Positions 37,454 to 47,511 of a stretch of DNA of 64,000 nucleotides are shown here, one piece after another (within the stretch, counting starts at the first letter, position 1; every line of letters starts with the position of its first letter). The position numbers and the translations under genes are program-made. The notes under the pieces are model-generated. The model was not told the origin of the DNA. It made no database searches and was given only the letters and a program-made list of their open reading frames with translations. Origin of the DNA: Rhizobium sullae (GTDB lineage: Bacteria; Pseudomonadota; Alphaproteobacteria; Rhizobiales; Rhizobiaceae). The stretch covers positions 3,482,501 through 3,546,500 of the forward strand of contig NZ_CP104143.1 in assembly GCF_025200715.1 (NCBI RefSeq). The letters run 5' to 3'.

Positions 37454-39097
37454 TTATTCCTTGGCGATCGGGCCGACGTAGTTCGTGTCGAAGCTCGGTC
37501 CGAGTTTGAAGTCCTTCAGGTTCTTACGATAGCCGGCGACTTCGATCTGCTGGAAGATAAAGACGAAGGGGCTGTTCTCAAGGTACTTCTTCTGAATGTC
37601 CTCATATATCGCAGCACGCTTGGCGCTATCGCGCTCAAGCAGCGCGGCCTTGGCTTGCTTGTCGAGTTCCGGCGTTTCGAAGGCATTGCGCCACGCAAGC
37701 GTCTTGTTCGTGCCTGCATCCGAATTGTCCGGGTTCGCCGTGAAGGTATCGGCATTCGAGTTCGGGTCGAAATAGTCGGAACCCCACTGGCCGATGTACA
37801 TGTCGTGCGTGCGGGCGCGATATTTTGTCAGCGTCTGCTTACCATCGCCCGGAATGATTTCGAGCTTCACGCCGGCTTGCCCCAGCGTCTGCTGCATGGA
37901 TTCGGCAATGCCGGTGACCGGCTGCGTGTTGCGCACGTCCATCGTCACGGAGAAGCCATCCGGAAGGCCGGCTTTTGCCAGCAATTCCTTGGCCTTGGCA
38001 ACGTCGAGCTTGAATGGATTTTCGTCAATCGCACCAAGCTGGCCCTTCGGCAAGAAGGTCTGGTGGATTTCGCCGATGCCCTTGATGAGGGTCGAACTGA
38101 TCGCGTCATAATCGACGAGATACTTGAAGGCCTGCTGTACCTCCGGTTTCTTCAGGTGCTCGTTCTTGAGGTTGAGGCTGACGTAATAGATCGTGCCTTT
38201 CGGTGCGCTCGTCGCCGCAAGGTCGGCGTTCTTCGAAACAGCCTCGAGATCACCTGGCTCGAGGTTGCGCGCGATATCGATGTCGCCCGCCTCCAGCGCC
38301 AGACGTTGCGCGGCACTTTCCTTCATGTAGCGATAAATGACGCGGTTCAGCTTCGCCTTGTCGCCGTAGTAATTGTCGTTGCGCTCCAGCACGACAACTT
38401 CGTTGGCGCGCCATTCGCGCAGCTTGTAGGCACCGGAACCGGCATAGCCCGTCTTCAACCACTCATTACCGAAGTCGTTGTCATACTTGTATTCCGCGCT
38501 CGGCGTCATCGGCTTGAGGTGTTCCATCACCAGCTTCTTGTCGACCACGGAGGCAACTGTCGCCGTCAGGCAATTCAGCACGAAGCTGGGTGCATAGGCC
38601 TTGTCGACCGTGAAGACGAAGGTATTTTCGTCCGCCGCCTTGGCCTTTTCGGTGACGTTGTCACCAGTCAGACCGAACTGTGTCAGGATGAATGCCGGGC
38701 TCTTGTCGAGTTTGACGGCGCGCTCGAAGGACCAGGCAACATCCTCGGCCGTGATCGGATTGCCGGAGGCGAACTTCAGTCCGGGCTTCAGCTTGAACGT
38801 ATAGGTCAGGCCGTCATCCGAGACGCTCCAGCTTTCGGCAAGATCGCCCTTGACCTTCGACGTGTCGTCCAGGTCGAGGCGGACCAGCAGGCTATAGGTA
38901 TTGGTGGTCATTTCCGCCGTCGAAAGCTCGAAAGCCTCGCCCGGATCCATGGTAATGATGTCGTCGATGGCGAAACCTTCGACGAGCGTATCCTTCGGCG
39001 TCTCGGCATAAGCGCCAGGCGCCGTCAGCATGAGCAGCGAAAGCGCAGCCCCCGCCGAAAGGGCGCGAAAATTGCGGCTGAGTTTGGTAATCGTCAT
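37454..39097 (-). CDS. Peptide ABC transporter substrate-binding protein (SBP family 5)
   Basis: A 547-aa periplasmic protein with a Sec signal (NFRALSAGAALSLLMLTAPG, cleaved near AYAE). The mature part is the family 5 binding protein (DppA/OppA): AESWSVSDDGLTYTFKLKPG, then FASGNPITAEDVAWSFERAV and DYFDPNSNADTF. Start 39097 has CAAGGGAACAGACCG upstream; the longer frame to 39250 runs into the dipeptidase gene. Since a dipeptidase is co-encoded upstream, di- or oligopeptides are the likely cargo. Confidence 0.92.
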   Translation of the reverse strand: MTITKLSRNFRALSAGAALSLLMLTAPGAYAETPKDTLVEGFAIDDIITMDPGEAFELSTAEMTTNTYSLLVRLDLDDTSKVKGDLAESWSVSDDGLTYTFKLKPGLKFASGNPITAEDVAWSFERAVKLDKSPAFILTQFGLTGDNVTEKAKAADENTFVFTVDKAYAPSFVLNCLTATVASVVDKKLVMEHLKPMTPSAEYKYDNDFGNEWLKTGYAGSGAYKLREWRANEVVVLERNDNYYGDKAKLNRVIYRYMKESAAQRLALEAGDIDIARNLEPGDLEAVSKNADLAATSAPKGTIYYVSLNLKNEHLKKPEVQQAFKYLVDYDAISSTLIKGIGEIHQTFLPKGQLGAIDENPFKLDVAKAKELLAKAGLPDGFSVTMDVRNTQPVTGIAESMQQTLGQAGVKLEIIPGDGKQTLTKYRARTHDMYIGQWGSDYFDPNSNADTFTANPDNSDAGTNKTLAWRNAFETPELDKQAKAALLERDSAKRAAIYEDIQKKYLENSPFVFIFQQIEVAGYRKNLKDFKLGPSFDTNYVGPIAKE

Positions 39098-39143
39098 CGG
39101 TCTGTTCCCTTGTTCTTGATTGATTACAAAGCGGTATTTTGGC

Positions 39144-40202
39144 TCAGGCGTTCTTCTCCCCCCACGCCGAAGCCAGGATGCGAATCCAGTTCTCGCTGGC
39201 GAGTTTCCGTAAGTCCACCTCACCATATCCAACGTCCCGGAGAGCGGCAATCAGCTTCTGGTTGCCGGCCGCGTCGCCTATTTCGTCCGGAATTGTCGCG
39301 CCATCGAAATCGGACCCGAGCGCAACGCAATCGATCCCGACGCGGTCGACGAGATAGTTGATATGGCGGATCATGTCGCTGATTGGTGTATCGCCCTCGG
39401 AGCGGCCATCGGGTCTCAACATCGCAGTCGCGTAATTGAGACCGATAAGCCCTCTGCTCTCCCTGATTGCATCAAGCTGCTTATCCGTCAGATTGCGCGC
39501 CACCGGCGTCAGCGCATGCACGTTCGAATGCGTAGCGACCAGAGGTTGATCTGTCGTCTTCGCGACGTCCCAGAAGCCTTTTTCCGTTATGTGGGACAGA
39601 TCGATCATGATGCCCAGGCGATTACATTCGCGCACCAGCTCAAAGCCGGCGCCAGTCAGCCCCGGCGCCGTATCCGGCAACATCGGAAAGGCGAAGGGCA
39701 CGCCGTGCCCGAAGACATTATGCCTGCTCCAGACAGGTCCCAGAGAGCGCAAGCCGGCCGCATGAAAGACCTCGAGCGCCGCAAGATCAGGCCCGATCGC
39801 CTCGCAGCCTTCCATATGCATGACCGCGGCAAAGATACCGCTCGCCATGGCATTGCGGATGTCCTTCACCGTCCGGCAGAGACGCCAGGCGCCTGCCTTG
39901 TCAAGACGCAGTGCGATCGCCGCCATCTCGGTCGCAATGCCGAGCGACGGCAGCCGGTCGAGAGGTGCCGCCAGCGGCGTTGCGTAATGTCCGTTCCGAT
40001 CGGGGTCGGCAAAGACGAGATCGCCAGAGGGCACGTAGATGGCGCAGAGGCCGCCGGCGAGACCACCCTGCCGGGCGCGCGGTCCGTCGATATGGCCTGA
40101 CGTCGTTCCGTTCAGAAATTCGGCAACCGAATCGTTGCCATCCCTTTCATGTGTCCAAAGCCTGAGGAGAACGTCATTGTGGCCATCAAAGACAAGCTGC
40201 AT
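39144..40202 (-). CDS. Membrane-dipeptidase-family (M19) dipeptidase
   Basis: A 352-aa zinc dipeptidase. DGHNDVLLRLW carries the first His-x-Asp metal ligands, MHMEGCEAIG the bridging Glu, DLSHITEKGFWDV and LVATHSNVHAL the later His ligands, and ALGSDFDG the final Asp. No signal peptide, so probably cytoplasmic. ATG at 40202 follows CAGGAAAACAG. It is first in the operon with the SBP-DppBCDF-like importer, which suggests that imported dipeptides are cleaved right after entry. Relatives include renal-dipeptidase-like enzymes, some acting on D-amino-acid dipeptides. Confidence 0.92.
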   Translation of the reverse strand: MQLVFDGHNDVLLRLWTHERDGNDSVAEFLNGTTSGHIDGPRARQGGLAGGLCAIYVPSGDLVFADPDRNGHYATPLAAPLDRLPSLGIATEMAAIALRLDKAGAWRLCRTVKDIRNAMASGIFAAVMHMEGCEAIGPDLAALEVFHAAGLRSLGPVWSRHNVFGHGVPFAFPMLPDTAPGLTGAGFELVRECNRLGIMIDLSHITEKGFWDVAKTTDQPLVATHSNVHALTPVARNLTDKQLDAIRESRGLIGLNYATAMLRPDGRSEGDTPISDMIRHINYLVDRVGIDCVALGSDFDGATIPDEIGDAAGNQKLIAALRDVGYGEVDLRKLASENWIRILASAWGEKNA

Positions 40203-40323
40203 CTGTTTTCCTGCTCTGCCCCGCCAAGCGAATGACAAGCGTGCAGAATAGAAAAGCTGGCAGAATTGACCAGCCCCCTTCTCAGAAATTTATGCGGATG
40301 GGTAAATGCCTGGGCTTGAAATG

Positions 40324-40344
40324 AAAACGGGGCCCGAAGGCCCC
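40324..40344 (-). terminator. Intrinsic terminator of the sugar ABC operon
   Basis: On the minus strand TGGGGCC-TTC-GGGCCCC is followed by GTTTTC, directly after the permease stop codon. Confidence 0.75.
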
Positions 40345-40352
40345 ATTCCTGA

Positions 40353-41378
40353 TTAGTGCTTTGTCCGCTTCTTCTGCCGGTAGACGTCAACGATGACGGC
40401 CGCCACGATGATCAAGCCTTTGACGATCTCCTGGTAATAGGCATCAACCCGCAGGAAGGTGAAGCCCGACGTCATCACGCCGAGAATGACCGTGCCGATC
40501 ACCGTACCGGTGATGCGGCCGACACCGCCTGTCAGCGACGCGCCTCCGATAACGGCTGCAGCGATCGCATCGAGTTCGTACATCACGCCCATGCCGGCCT
40601 GTGCGGTTTGAGCACGAGCTGCCGTGACGACGCCGGCAAGACCTGCCAAAAGGCCGGCGATCGCGTAGACCTTGATCAGGTGCGCTTCGACATTGATACC
40701 GGAAACACGCGCCGCCTGCACGTTCGCGCCGATCGCATAGGTAAACTTGCCGTAACGTGTATAGCGAAGGGCGATGTGGAAGATCAGTGCCACAACAAGG
40801 AACACGATGACCGGCCAGATGCCCGTACCGATGAAATTGAACTGATCCGAAAGCCCTGATACCGGCTGGCCCTTTGTATACCATTTGGAAATACCGCGCG
40901 CCGAGACCATCATCCCGAGCGTAGCTATGAAGGGCGGAATCTTTGTCTTGGCGATCAACTGTCCGTTGATGTAGCCGGCCAGGAGGCCGATCAGCAGGCC
41001 CACGCCGATAGGCACGAAAAACGGCATGTCGGTCAGGCCTGGATAGAGCGCACGTGGCCATGTCGATGCTTGGGCAAAACTCGCCGCAATCATTGCCGTC
41101 ATACCGACGACGGAACCGGATGAGAGATCGATGCCGCCGGTGATGATCACCTGTGTGACACCGACCGAAATGATCCCGATCACCGACACCTGCAGGATCA
41201 TGATCGTCAGGCGCTGCGGGTTCATCAGGAAACTCTGGCCGACGAAGATCCAGCCGAGAATTTCGTAAACGAGCGCGATACCGATCAGCACCAGGAAGAT
41301 ACTGAGTTCCGGCGGCACGCGGTGCCGCCTCGTCCGTGTTGCAAGCGGGGCCTGGCTTTCGGCTGCCTCAGTATTCAT
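40353..41378 (-). CDS. Sugar ABC transporter permease (RbsC/inositol-type)
   Basis: A 341-aa permease of the RbsC/XylH/AraH family with about ten helices. SVGVTQVIITGGIDLSSGSV is the family marker, INGQLIAKTKIPPFIATLGM and NVQAARVSGINVEAHLIKVY the cytoplasmic loop, and GGASLTGGVGRITGTVIGTV another. Start 41378 follows GGAGGGAGGTTTAAC. Third gene of the operon after the binding protein and ATPase. Confidence 0.92.
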   Translation of the reverse strand: MNTEAAESQAPLATRTRRHRVPPELSIFLVLIGIALVYEILGWIFVGQSFLMNPQRLTIMILQVSVIGIISVGVTQVIITGGIDLSSGSVVGMTAMIAASFAQASTWPRALYPGLTDMPFFVPIGVGLLIGLLAGYINGQLIAKTKIPPFIATLGMMVSARGISKWYTKGQPVSGLSDQFNFIGTGIWPVIVFLVVALIFHIALRYTRYGKFTYAIGANVQAARVSGINVEAHLIKVYAIAGLLAGLAGVVTAARAQTAQAGMGVMYELDAIAAAVIGGASLTGGVGRITGTVIGTVILGVMTSGFTFLRVDAYYQEIVKGLIIVAAVIVDVYRQKKRTKH

Positions 41379-41415
41379 GTTAAACCTCCCTCCGGCGCTT
41401 GATTGGGGCCGCACA

Positions 41416-42957
41416 TCACTGTGCGGCGAGCTCCATCACCTTGACCTGTGTTGCTTCGTCGCGATTGAGGAAACCGGTCACCCGTCCCTCATGCATGACC
41501 ATGATGCGGTCACTCATGCCGAGAACCTCCGGCATCTCCGACGAAATCATGATGACCGCGACGCCGTTGCGGGCCATCTCCGTCACGAGCTTGTGAATCT
41601 CCGCCTTGGCGCCGACATCGATACCGCGCGTCGGTTCGTCGAGAATAAGGATACGCGGGTTGGTCAGCAGCCAGCGTCCGATCAGTACCTTCTGCTGATT
41701 GCCTCCCGACAAATTCTCGATGCGCTCGTCGAGGTTCGGCGTCTTGACACGAAGCCTGCGCGCCATGTCCTCGCATGTCGCTTCTATCGCGCCTTCCTGC
41801 ACGAAGCCGGCCTTGACGAATTTGTCCTGCAGCACGGCGATCTGCATGTTCTCGAGCACATTGAGGATCAGCAGACAGCCCGTATCTTTGCGGTCCTCGG
41901 TGAGGAACGCCATGTGATTTCTGATCGCGTCGGTCGGCGAACTGATATCGACCTTCTTGCCGAAAAGCTCGATCGTGCCGGAGCTTGCCGGCGTCACACC
42001 GAACAGCGTCTCGGCGACATTCGAACGGCCTGAGCCCACAAGGCCTGCAACGCCGAGGATCTCGCCCGCGTGCACGTCGAACGAAACATCATGGAAGACC
42101 TTGTTGAGAGTCAGATTCTTGACCGAAAGCACCACGTCGCCGATTGGAACCTCTTCCTTCGGGAACATCTGCGTGATCTCGCGGCCGACCATCATCCGAA
42201 TGATGTCGTTGCGCGTCACATCAGTCGATGCGTGCGTGCCGATATATTTGCCGTCGCGGAATACCGAAAACTCGTCGGCGATCTCGAACAGCTCGTTCAT
42301 CTTGTGGGTAATGTAGACGATACCGATACCGTGCACCTTCAGGCCGCGGATGATCTCAAAAAGATGTGCCACTTCGCGCTCGGTGAGCGCCGATGTCGGC
42401 TCGTCCATGATGAGCACGTCGGAGTTATAGGAAACCGCTTTGGCGATCTCGACCATCTGACGGCTTGCGACCGAGAGGTGGCGAACCTCGATATCAGGAT
42501 CGATGGTTATATTGAGCCGCTGGAAAAGCTCTTCAGTCATCCGGTACATTTCGCCATGGTCGACGAAGCCGAACCGGTTCTTGGGCTCGCGGCGGATCCA
42601 GATGTTTTCGGCAACCGTCATGAAAGGCATCAGGTTCAGTTCCTGATGGATCATGGCGATGCCGTTTTCCAGCGCGTCGAGCGGCGACTTGAGCTGTATT
42701 TCCACGCCCTTCAGGCGCACGTCACCCTTGTCCGGCGTATAGATGCCGGCCAGGATCTTCATCAGTGTCGATTTGCCGGCGCCGTTCTCGCCCATCAGCG
42801 CGTGCACGGAGCCGCGCTTCAGCCGGAACTGCACATCATCGAGTGCGACCACACCGGGAAATTCCTTGCGGATGCCTTCGGCGCTCAGGAGATATTCCGC
42901 GTTTGGGACGGCTCCGCTTGCACGAACAGCGGCCATGGTGGAAGGGCTGACGGCCAT
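41416..42957 (-). CDS. Sugar ABC transporter ATPase, duplicated domain (RbsA/inositol-type)
   Basis: A 513-aa protein with two ABC domains as in RbsA. The first has [20 protein letters not shown] (Walker A) and [15 protein letters not shown] (Walker B). The second has the degenerate loop [16 protein letters not shown], signature [14 protein letters not shown] and [20 protein letters not shown]. This asymmetry is normal in the family. A conserved hairpin separates it from the binding-protein gene upstream, and the permease starts 37 nt further on. Confidence 0.94.
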   Translation of the reverse strand: MAVSPSTMAAVRASGAVPNAEYLLSAEGIRKEFPGVVALDDVQFRLKRGSVHALMGENGAGKSTLMKILAGIYTPDKGDVRLKGVEIQLKSPLDALENGIAMIHQELNLMPFMTVAENIWIRREPKNRFGFVDHGEMYRMTEELFQRLNITIDPDIEVRHLSVASRQMVEIAKAVSYNSDVLIMDEPTSALTEREVAHLFEIIRGLKVHGIGIVYITHKMNELFEIADEFSVFRDGKYIGTHASTDVTRNDIIRMMVGREITQMFPKEEVPIGDVVLSVKNLTLNKVFHDVSFDVHAGEILGVAGLVGSGRSNVAETLFGVTPASSGTIELFGKKVDISSPTDAIRNHMAFLTEDRKDTGCLLILNVLENMQIAVLQDKFVKAGFVQEGAIEATCEDMARRLRVKTPNLDERIENLSGGNQQKVLIGRWLLTNPRILILDEPTRGIDVGAKAEIHKLVTEMARNGVAVIMISSEMPEVLGMSDRIMVMHEGRVTGFLNRDEATQVKVMELAAQ

Positions 42958-42993
42958 CTCATCTCCTCTCCGGATATCCGACGACGGACGAAA

Positions 42994-43021
42994 CGGATGC
43001 GGGCCGTTTGGCCCACATCCG
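42994..43021 (-). terminator. Intercistronic hairpin after the sugar-binding-protein gene
   Basis: A 12-bp stem (CGGATGTGGGCC with GGCCCGCATCCG, one wobble) and 4-nt loop, then TTTCG, in the gap between the binding-protein and ATPase genes. Such hairpins stop part of transcription or protect the 3' end, raising binding-protein output. Confidence 0.65.
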
Positions 43022-43034
43022 CGATTTCTTCGCC

Positions 43035-43964
43035 TCAGTTCTTGGCAACGAAGTCTTTGACGTTTTCCGGCGTGACGAGCTGGAAGGGAATGTAGACCTT
43101 CTTCTCGATCTTTTCGCCCTTGGCGAGCTTCAGAGCCGCATCAAGAGAGCCCTTACCCTGACCGGCAGCGTCCTGGAACACTGTCACGTCGAGGTCGCCG
43201 GCCTGCATGGCGGCGAGCGCATCCTGTGTGGCATCGACGCCGCCGATGACGATCTTGCTCAAATCCTTGCCGGCAGCCTTGAGCGCCTGGATCGCGCCGA
43301 TTGCCATTTCGTCATTGTTCGAGATGACGGCATCGAACTCAATACCGCTGGAGAGCCAATTGGTCATCAGGTCGGATCCCTGGGTCCGGGACCAGTTGGC
43401 CGTTTGCTCTTCGACGATCTCGATGCCCTTGCATTCGTCGGTCGCGACGACGTCATGAACGTCCTTGGTGCGCATGCGGGCAGCCTGGTTGGAAAGCTCG
43501 CCCATCATGATGATAGCCTTGCCCTTGCCACCGAGAAGGCGGCAGACTTCCTTGGTTTCCAGCGTGCCGGACTCCTGTTCGTTGGAAGCAACGAACGCCT
43601 GCTTGTCCGGAAGCGTATCGACATTGACTGGCTCGCGGTTCACGTAGACGAGTGGAATTCCGGCATCGGCGGCAATTTTCGACATGGCAGTGGTGGCATC
43701 GGTATCCACCGGGTTGACGATGATGGCGTCGACCTTCGATGCGATGAAGTTCTGGATCTGGCTCTGCTGCTTGGCGACGTCGTTCTGTGCGTCTTCAACC
43801 TGCAGCGTCACGCCATCCAGCGTCTTGGCGTAATCCTGCATGCCATTGCGCAGAACGGTCAGGAAGTTGTCGTCGAAGAGCGCCATGGAAACGCCAACGG
43901 TTTCTGCGTGAGCAGCCGTCGACATGACGAGCGCCATCGCAGTGCCCAGGATAAACTTTCTCAT
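43035..43964 (-). CDS. Periplasmic sugar-binding protein (ribose/inositol class)
   Basis: A 309-aa exported binding protein of the RbsB-like type I fold with a Sec signal ([17 protein letters not shown]). The mature protein starts near [39 protein letters not shown] is the hinge-side strand of this family and [19 protein letters not shown] the second lobe. The text reminds me of the Sinorhizobium myo-inositol-binding protein IbpA, but ribose or another sugar is equally possible without a search. First gene of the operon; a few A/T-rich promoter elements lie between 43966 and 44160. Confidence 0.9.
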   Translation of the reverse strand: MRKFILGTAMALVMSTAAHAETVGVSMALFDDNFLTVLRNGMQDYAKTLDGVTLQVEDAQNDVAKQQSQIQNFIASKVDAIIVNPVDTDATTAMSKIAADAGIPLVYVNREPVNVDTLPDKQAFVASNEQESGTLETKEVCRLLGGKGKAIIMMGELSNQAARMRTKDVHDVVATDECKGIEIVEEQTANWSRTQGSDLMTNWLSSGIEFDAVISNNDEMAIGAIQALKAAGKDLSKIVIGGVDATQDALAAMQAGDLDVTVFQDAAGQGKGSLDAALKLAKGEKIEKKVYIPFQLVTPENVKDFVAKN

Positions 43965-44281
43965 TTTATTTCCTCCACAAAACGGTGTCCGGCTGCACCC
44001 TCCTCACGCCGGAGCTTTGGGCGCTGCCCAAAAGCCGTAATATGTCGCGCTGCCACTCCCGTTGCGCAGTTCCCGTCCAAAACGGAACAAACAAACCGTA
44101 AAATTTGTCTCGCGGAATATTCATTCCATTTTCTGCACGCGGCGTCAACTCTTTTTAAGGAAATGAAGATAGAAAGCCGCGACGGGCGGACCGGCCGATG
44201 AAATCGTCACGCTGCGCGCCTAAATGTGCGGACGTAACGATCGAAACCGCTGCGCCCACCAAAAATCCCCAAGGAGAAGCC

Positions 44282-44791
44282 ATGTCCATTTCCATGTACC
44301 GCCTGACCGTTCCGGTGTTTCAGCGCGGGCTTGCGACACTGAAAAACTACCTCGACAAGGCCGAGGCTTATGCAAACGAGAAGGGGATTGATCCGAATGA
44401 ACTGGTCGCCGCCAGGCTTGCACCCGATATGCTGCCGCTGTCCGGCCAATATCAACGCGCAAGCGACACCGCCAAGCTGGCAGTCGCCCGCCTGACCGCC
44501 ACCGAGGCACCGAAATTCGAGGACAGCGAAACGACGATCGCCGAACTTCGCGGGCGCGTCGTCAAAACCGAGGCCTATCTCGCGACGATAGCGCCGGAAG
44601 CGCTCGAAGGCACCGAGACGAATGAAGTGACGATCGCGCCCGGCGGAAACAAGATGACCTTCCGCGGCGACGAATATGTCACGACCTTTGCACTGCCGAA
44701 CTTCTATTTTCACGTCGCGACGGCACACGCGATCCTGCGCAATCAGGGCGCACCGGTCGGCAAGATTGATTATCTCGGTCGCTTCTCGTGA
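44282..44791 (+). CDS. DUF1993 domain protein
   Basis: A 169-aa helical protein of the DUF1993 family: MSISMYRLTVPVFQRGLATL, AARLAPDMLPLSGQYQRASD, then LPNFYFHVATAHAILRNQGA near the end. The family adopts a DinB/YfiT-like four-helix bundle; its function is unknown. AAGGAGAAGCC stands right before ATG 44282. Divergent from the sugar ABC operon and followed by a strong terminator. Confidence 0.85.
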   Translation: MSISMYRLTVPVFQRGLATLKNYLDKAEAYANEKGIDPNELVAARLAPDMLPLSGQYQRASDTAKLAVARLTATEAPKFEDSETTIAELRGRVVKTEAYLATIAPEALEGTETNEVTIAPGGNKMTFRGDEYVTTFALPNFYFHVATAHAILRNQGAPVGKIDYLGRFS

Positions 44792-44795
44792 GCAA

Positions 44796-46313
44796 TCAGG
44801 GCCGGCGCGTGACCGGCCCCTTTTCCGTCAGTTCTGTATACGCAAGCGTCTGGTCGAGGTGCCGCGCCCGGAGCGATAACAACATCTCGGCGCACTCCAG
44901 GCGCGTTGCCGCGTAGGCTGGATCGGGAGCGACGTTGTTGAGCTCCATCGGATCGGCCCTGAGATCGAAGAGCAGCGGCGGCAGGGCGGCAAAATGCACA
45001 TATTTGAATCGCTCGTTGCGGATCACCGCGAGATTGCACTGGTTCGATTTCAGACCGAAGTGGCGCTCCGCTTCGCCATTGGCGATGTCGCGGAAATCAA
45101 ATTCCCAGAATGCCGCCTCCCGCCAGTCGATCGCATCTCCATGATCGATGAACGAGCGCAATGAACGGCCGTCGACATGGTTGGCTGTCTCGACGCCCAA
45201 GCTGTCGCAAAGTGTCGGAAAGATATCCGCCGCACTCGTGAAGCGCTCGACCACATGACCTCTTACCGGCGCCTTTGGGTTGCGGATCACCAGGGGAATG
45301 TGATAGCTGCCGTCAAAAAAACCGCCTTTGCCAAGTGTCCAGTGATCGCCCATCATCTCGGCATGGTCGGAGGTGAAGATGACGATCGTATCGTCCCACA
45401 CACTGGCATCCTTCAGCCCCTGCCAGATCCGGCCGAGCTGCGCATCCACCTCGGCAATCATCCCGTAATAGATCGCCCGGATCGCCGCGAAATCCTCGGC
45501 TTTCCAGTCGCTGACCGAACCCTCGGCGCCATATATAAAGCTGCCCTCGTCGCTCTTCAGCATCGAATAGCCGAGATAAGGATGCAGCGCCTCTTCGATC
45601 TTATGGCTTTTCGCCCGTGAAAATTCCGGTCCGTCGTCTGGTTTGAACATGCTGCCGAAGGGCTCAGGCACCGAAAATGGCGGATGCGGCCGCAGGAAGG
45701 AGACATGCGCAAACCATGGCGCATCCTGTTCGCTAAGCCAGCGAATGAATTCCCCTGCAAGAAACGCAGTCTGTGTTTCATCCCTGGAATACGCGGTCGG
45801 TTCCGCCGAAATTTCGCCGCGGGCGGCACCAGGCGGAACATGGATGTGCCGGCTGACTGCATCGCGATGCCCGCGTGAGCGCAACCAGGAAAGCCACTGC
45901 TTCTCATGCTCGGGCAGGAGCTGGCGCGCGGTAAACCCTGGCAGCAGGCCTTCGTAGGTCTGAAGGTGCGGGTCGTTCCTATCAAGTTCGCGCGGGTCAG
46001 GCGCGGTATCCGTATAGCCGAACAACGTAGGGTCATAGCCGGCGCGCCTTGCCGCCAGCGCCAGGTTGTCGAAGCGGCGGTCCAGCGGCGAGCCGTTCCG
46101 GCAAACCCGGTGGTTCATCTGGTAAAGGCCGGTATAAAGCGTCGCCCGCGCCGGCGAACAGGGTGCCGCGCCGGCGAAGTGATTGCGAAAAAGCACGCCC
46201 TCCCTTGCCAGCGCATCGACATTCGGCGTCCTTACACAGGCGTGGCCGGCGGCCGAAAGGCAATCACCGCGCCATTGATCCGCGGTGATCAGAAGGACGT
46301 TAGGCCGCTTCAT
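44796..46313 (-). CDS. Sulfatase-family hydrolase, phosphonate-monoester-hydrolase-like
   Basis: A 505-aa alkaline-phosphatase-superfamily enzyme. PNVLLITADQWRGD supplies metal ligands (Asp11/Asp12 region), and PCSPARATLYTGLYQMNHR carries the C-x-P-A-R motif whose Cys (about 52) is converted to formylglycine. SDHAEMMGDHWTLGKGGFFD holds the late metal ligands. The text resembles Rhizobium/Burkholderia phosphonate monoester hydrolases (for example YKYVHFAALPPLLFDL near the C-terminus), which also cleave phosphodiesters and sulfates. No signal peptide. ATG 46313 has GAGGCGGCTTTC in front; galE lies directly upstream on the same strand. Confidence 0.88.
   Translation of the reverse strand: MKRPNVLLITADQWRGDCLSAAGHACVRTPNVDALAREGVLFRNHFAGAAPCSPARATLYTGLYQMNHRVCRNGSPLDRRFDNLALAARRAGYDPTLFGYTDTAPDPRELDRNDPHLQTYEGLLPGFTARQLLPEHEKQWLSWLRSRGHRDAVSRHIHVPPGAARGEISAEPTAYSRDETQTAFLAGEFIRWLSEQDAPWFAHVSFLRPHPPFSVPEPFGSMFKPDDGPEFSRAKSHKIEEALHPYLGYSMLKSDEGSFIYGAEGSVSDWKAEDFAAIRAIYYGMIAEVDAQLGRIWQGLKDASVWDDTIVIFTSDHAEMMGDHWTLGKGGFFDGSYHIPLVIRNPKAPVRGHVVERFTSAADIFPTLCDSLGVETANHVDGRSLRSFIDHGDAIDWREAAFWEFDFRDIANGEAERHFGLKSNQCNLAVIRNERFKYVHFAALPPLLFDLRADPMELNNVAPDPAYAATRLECAEMLLSLRARHLDQTLAYTELTEKGPVTRRP
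44799..44824 (+). terminator. Intrinsic terminator after the DUF1993 gene
   Basis: GGGCCGG-N7-CCGGCCC followed by CTTTT, 8 nt after the stop codon; it overlaps the last codons of the convergent sulfatase-family gene. Confidence 0.75.
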
Positions 46314-46323
46314 GAAAGCCGCC

Positions 46324-47304
46324 TCAGTGATTGGATCTGGAATGCCAGTCCCAGGCCGACTGAATGATCTGCGAAAGATCATATTGCGGTACCCAGCCAA
46401 GCACATCGCGGGCCTTGTCGTTATTGGCAACCAGCGTGTGCGAATCGCCTTCCCGGCGCCCGATATATTCGACCGGGAAAGGCCGCTTCGACACGTCTTC
46501 GATCGCCCCGAGCAACTCCTTGACCGTCGTGCCCGTCCCTGTCCCGAGGTTCAGCGCAACGGAATCGCCGCCCCTCAACAGATATTCGACAGCGCGCACA
46601 TGCGCATCCGCCAGATCGAGCACGTGGATATAGTCGCGCACGCAGGTGCCATCGCGTGTCTCGTAGTCGCTGCCGAAGACCTTGAAACCTTGCCGGCGGC
46701 CGAGTGCCGCGTCGATTGCAAGCGGAATGGCATGCGTTTCCGGCTGATGCCATTCGCCGATCCGTCCTTCGAAATCTGCACCCGCCGCATTGAAATACCG
46801 CAGGATCACGGAACGGAGACCCCTGTACTGGTCATAATCGGCGAGCGCCTGCTCGACGATGTACTTCGTCCGCCCGTAGGGATTAATCGGCACCTGCCGG
46901 TGTGTCTCGTCAAGCGGCACGCTCTGCGGCAGCCCATATGTCGCGCAGGTGGATGAGAAGACGAAAGCCTTGATGCCTGCAGCCTGCGCGGCCGAAAGCA
47001 GGGTCAACGTCCCGATAACATTGTTCTCATAGAAGGAAACAGGATCCTTCACCGATTCGCCGACTTCGATCAGCGCTGCAAAATGCAAAATCGCCGAAGG
47101 CTTGTGCTTGGCCAGCACTTCCTCGAGCCGGGCGCGATCGCGAATATCGCCTTCCTCGGCGGGACCCCACCTTACGAATTCGCGATGACCATTCGAGAAA
47201 TTGTCAAAGACGACGGGTTTGTAGCCCTTGTTTGCCAGATCGAGGCACGTATGAGAGCCGATATAGCCGGCTCCGCCGACCACGAGAACAGTTTCACCTG
47301 CCAT
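46324..47304 (-). CDS. galE: UDP-glucose 4-epimerase
   Basis: A 326-aa extended short-chain dehydrogenase. VLVVGGAGYIGSHTCLDLAN binds NAD, FDNFSNGH is the usual strand-two segment, SSTCATYGLPQSVPL gives the catalytic Ser/Thr, and NPYGRTKYIVEQAL holds the Tyr-x-x-x-Lys pair. DGTCVRDYIHVLDLADAHVR is a GalE hallmark. The closest text I recall is rhizobial ExoB/GalE, which makes UDP-galactose for exopolysaccharide and lipopolysaccharide. ATG at 47304 follows AAAGGTGATATAT. The phosphonate-hydrolase-like gene follows 10 nt downstream. Confidence 0.95.
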   Translation of the reverse strand: MAGETVLVVGGAGYIGSHTCLDLANKGYKPVVFDNFSNGHREFVRWGPAEEGDIRDRARLEEVLAKHKPSAILHFAALIEVGESVKDPVSFYENNVIGTLTLLSAAQAAGIKAFVFSSTCATYGLPQSVPLDETHRQVPINPYGRTKYIVEQALADYDQYRGLRSVILRYFNAAGADFEGRIGEWHQPETHAIPLAIDAALGRRQGFKVFGSDYETRDGTCVRDYIHVLDLADAHVRAVEYLLRGGDSVALNLGTGTGTTVKELLGAIEDVSKRPFPVEYIGRREGDSHTLVANNDKARDVLGWVPQYDLSQIIQSAWDWHSRSNH

Positions 47305-47511
47305 ATATATCACCTTTGTTGCCACATCGGGTACGACAAGACTTAGAGGAGATCGGCGGCAAGAAAAAGAAGGAATCCGCAAAACGTGCTGCAGCGCACC
47401 ATGCTGATGTCCGCAAAAGCACTGCGGTGCCGGATAAATAGCGGCATATATTTTTCTCGGGCTGTGCTACCCACGCCCGGTGGCGAACCAGCCGAGACCA
47501 GAAGGTGACTG

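Noticed and set aside
36623..39361. 912-codon plus-strand open frame
   Set aside because: It lies opposite the SBP and DppB-like genes, whose motifs are complete; the plus-strand text is low-complexity Arg/Asp/Val-rich without domains.
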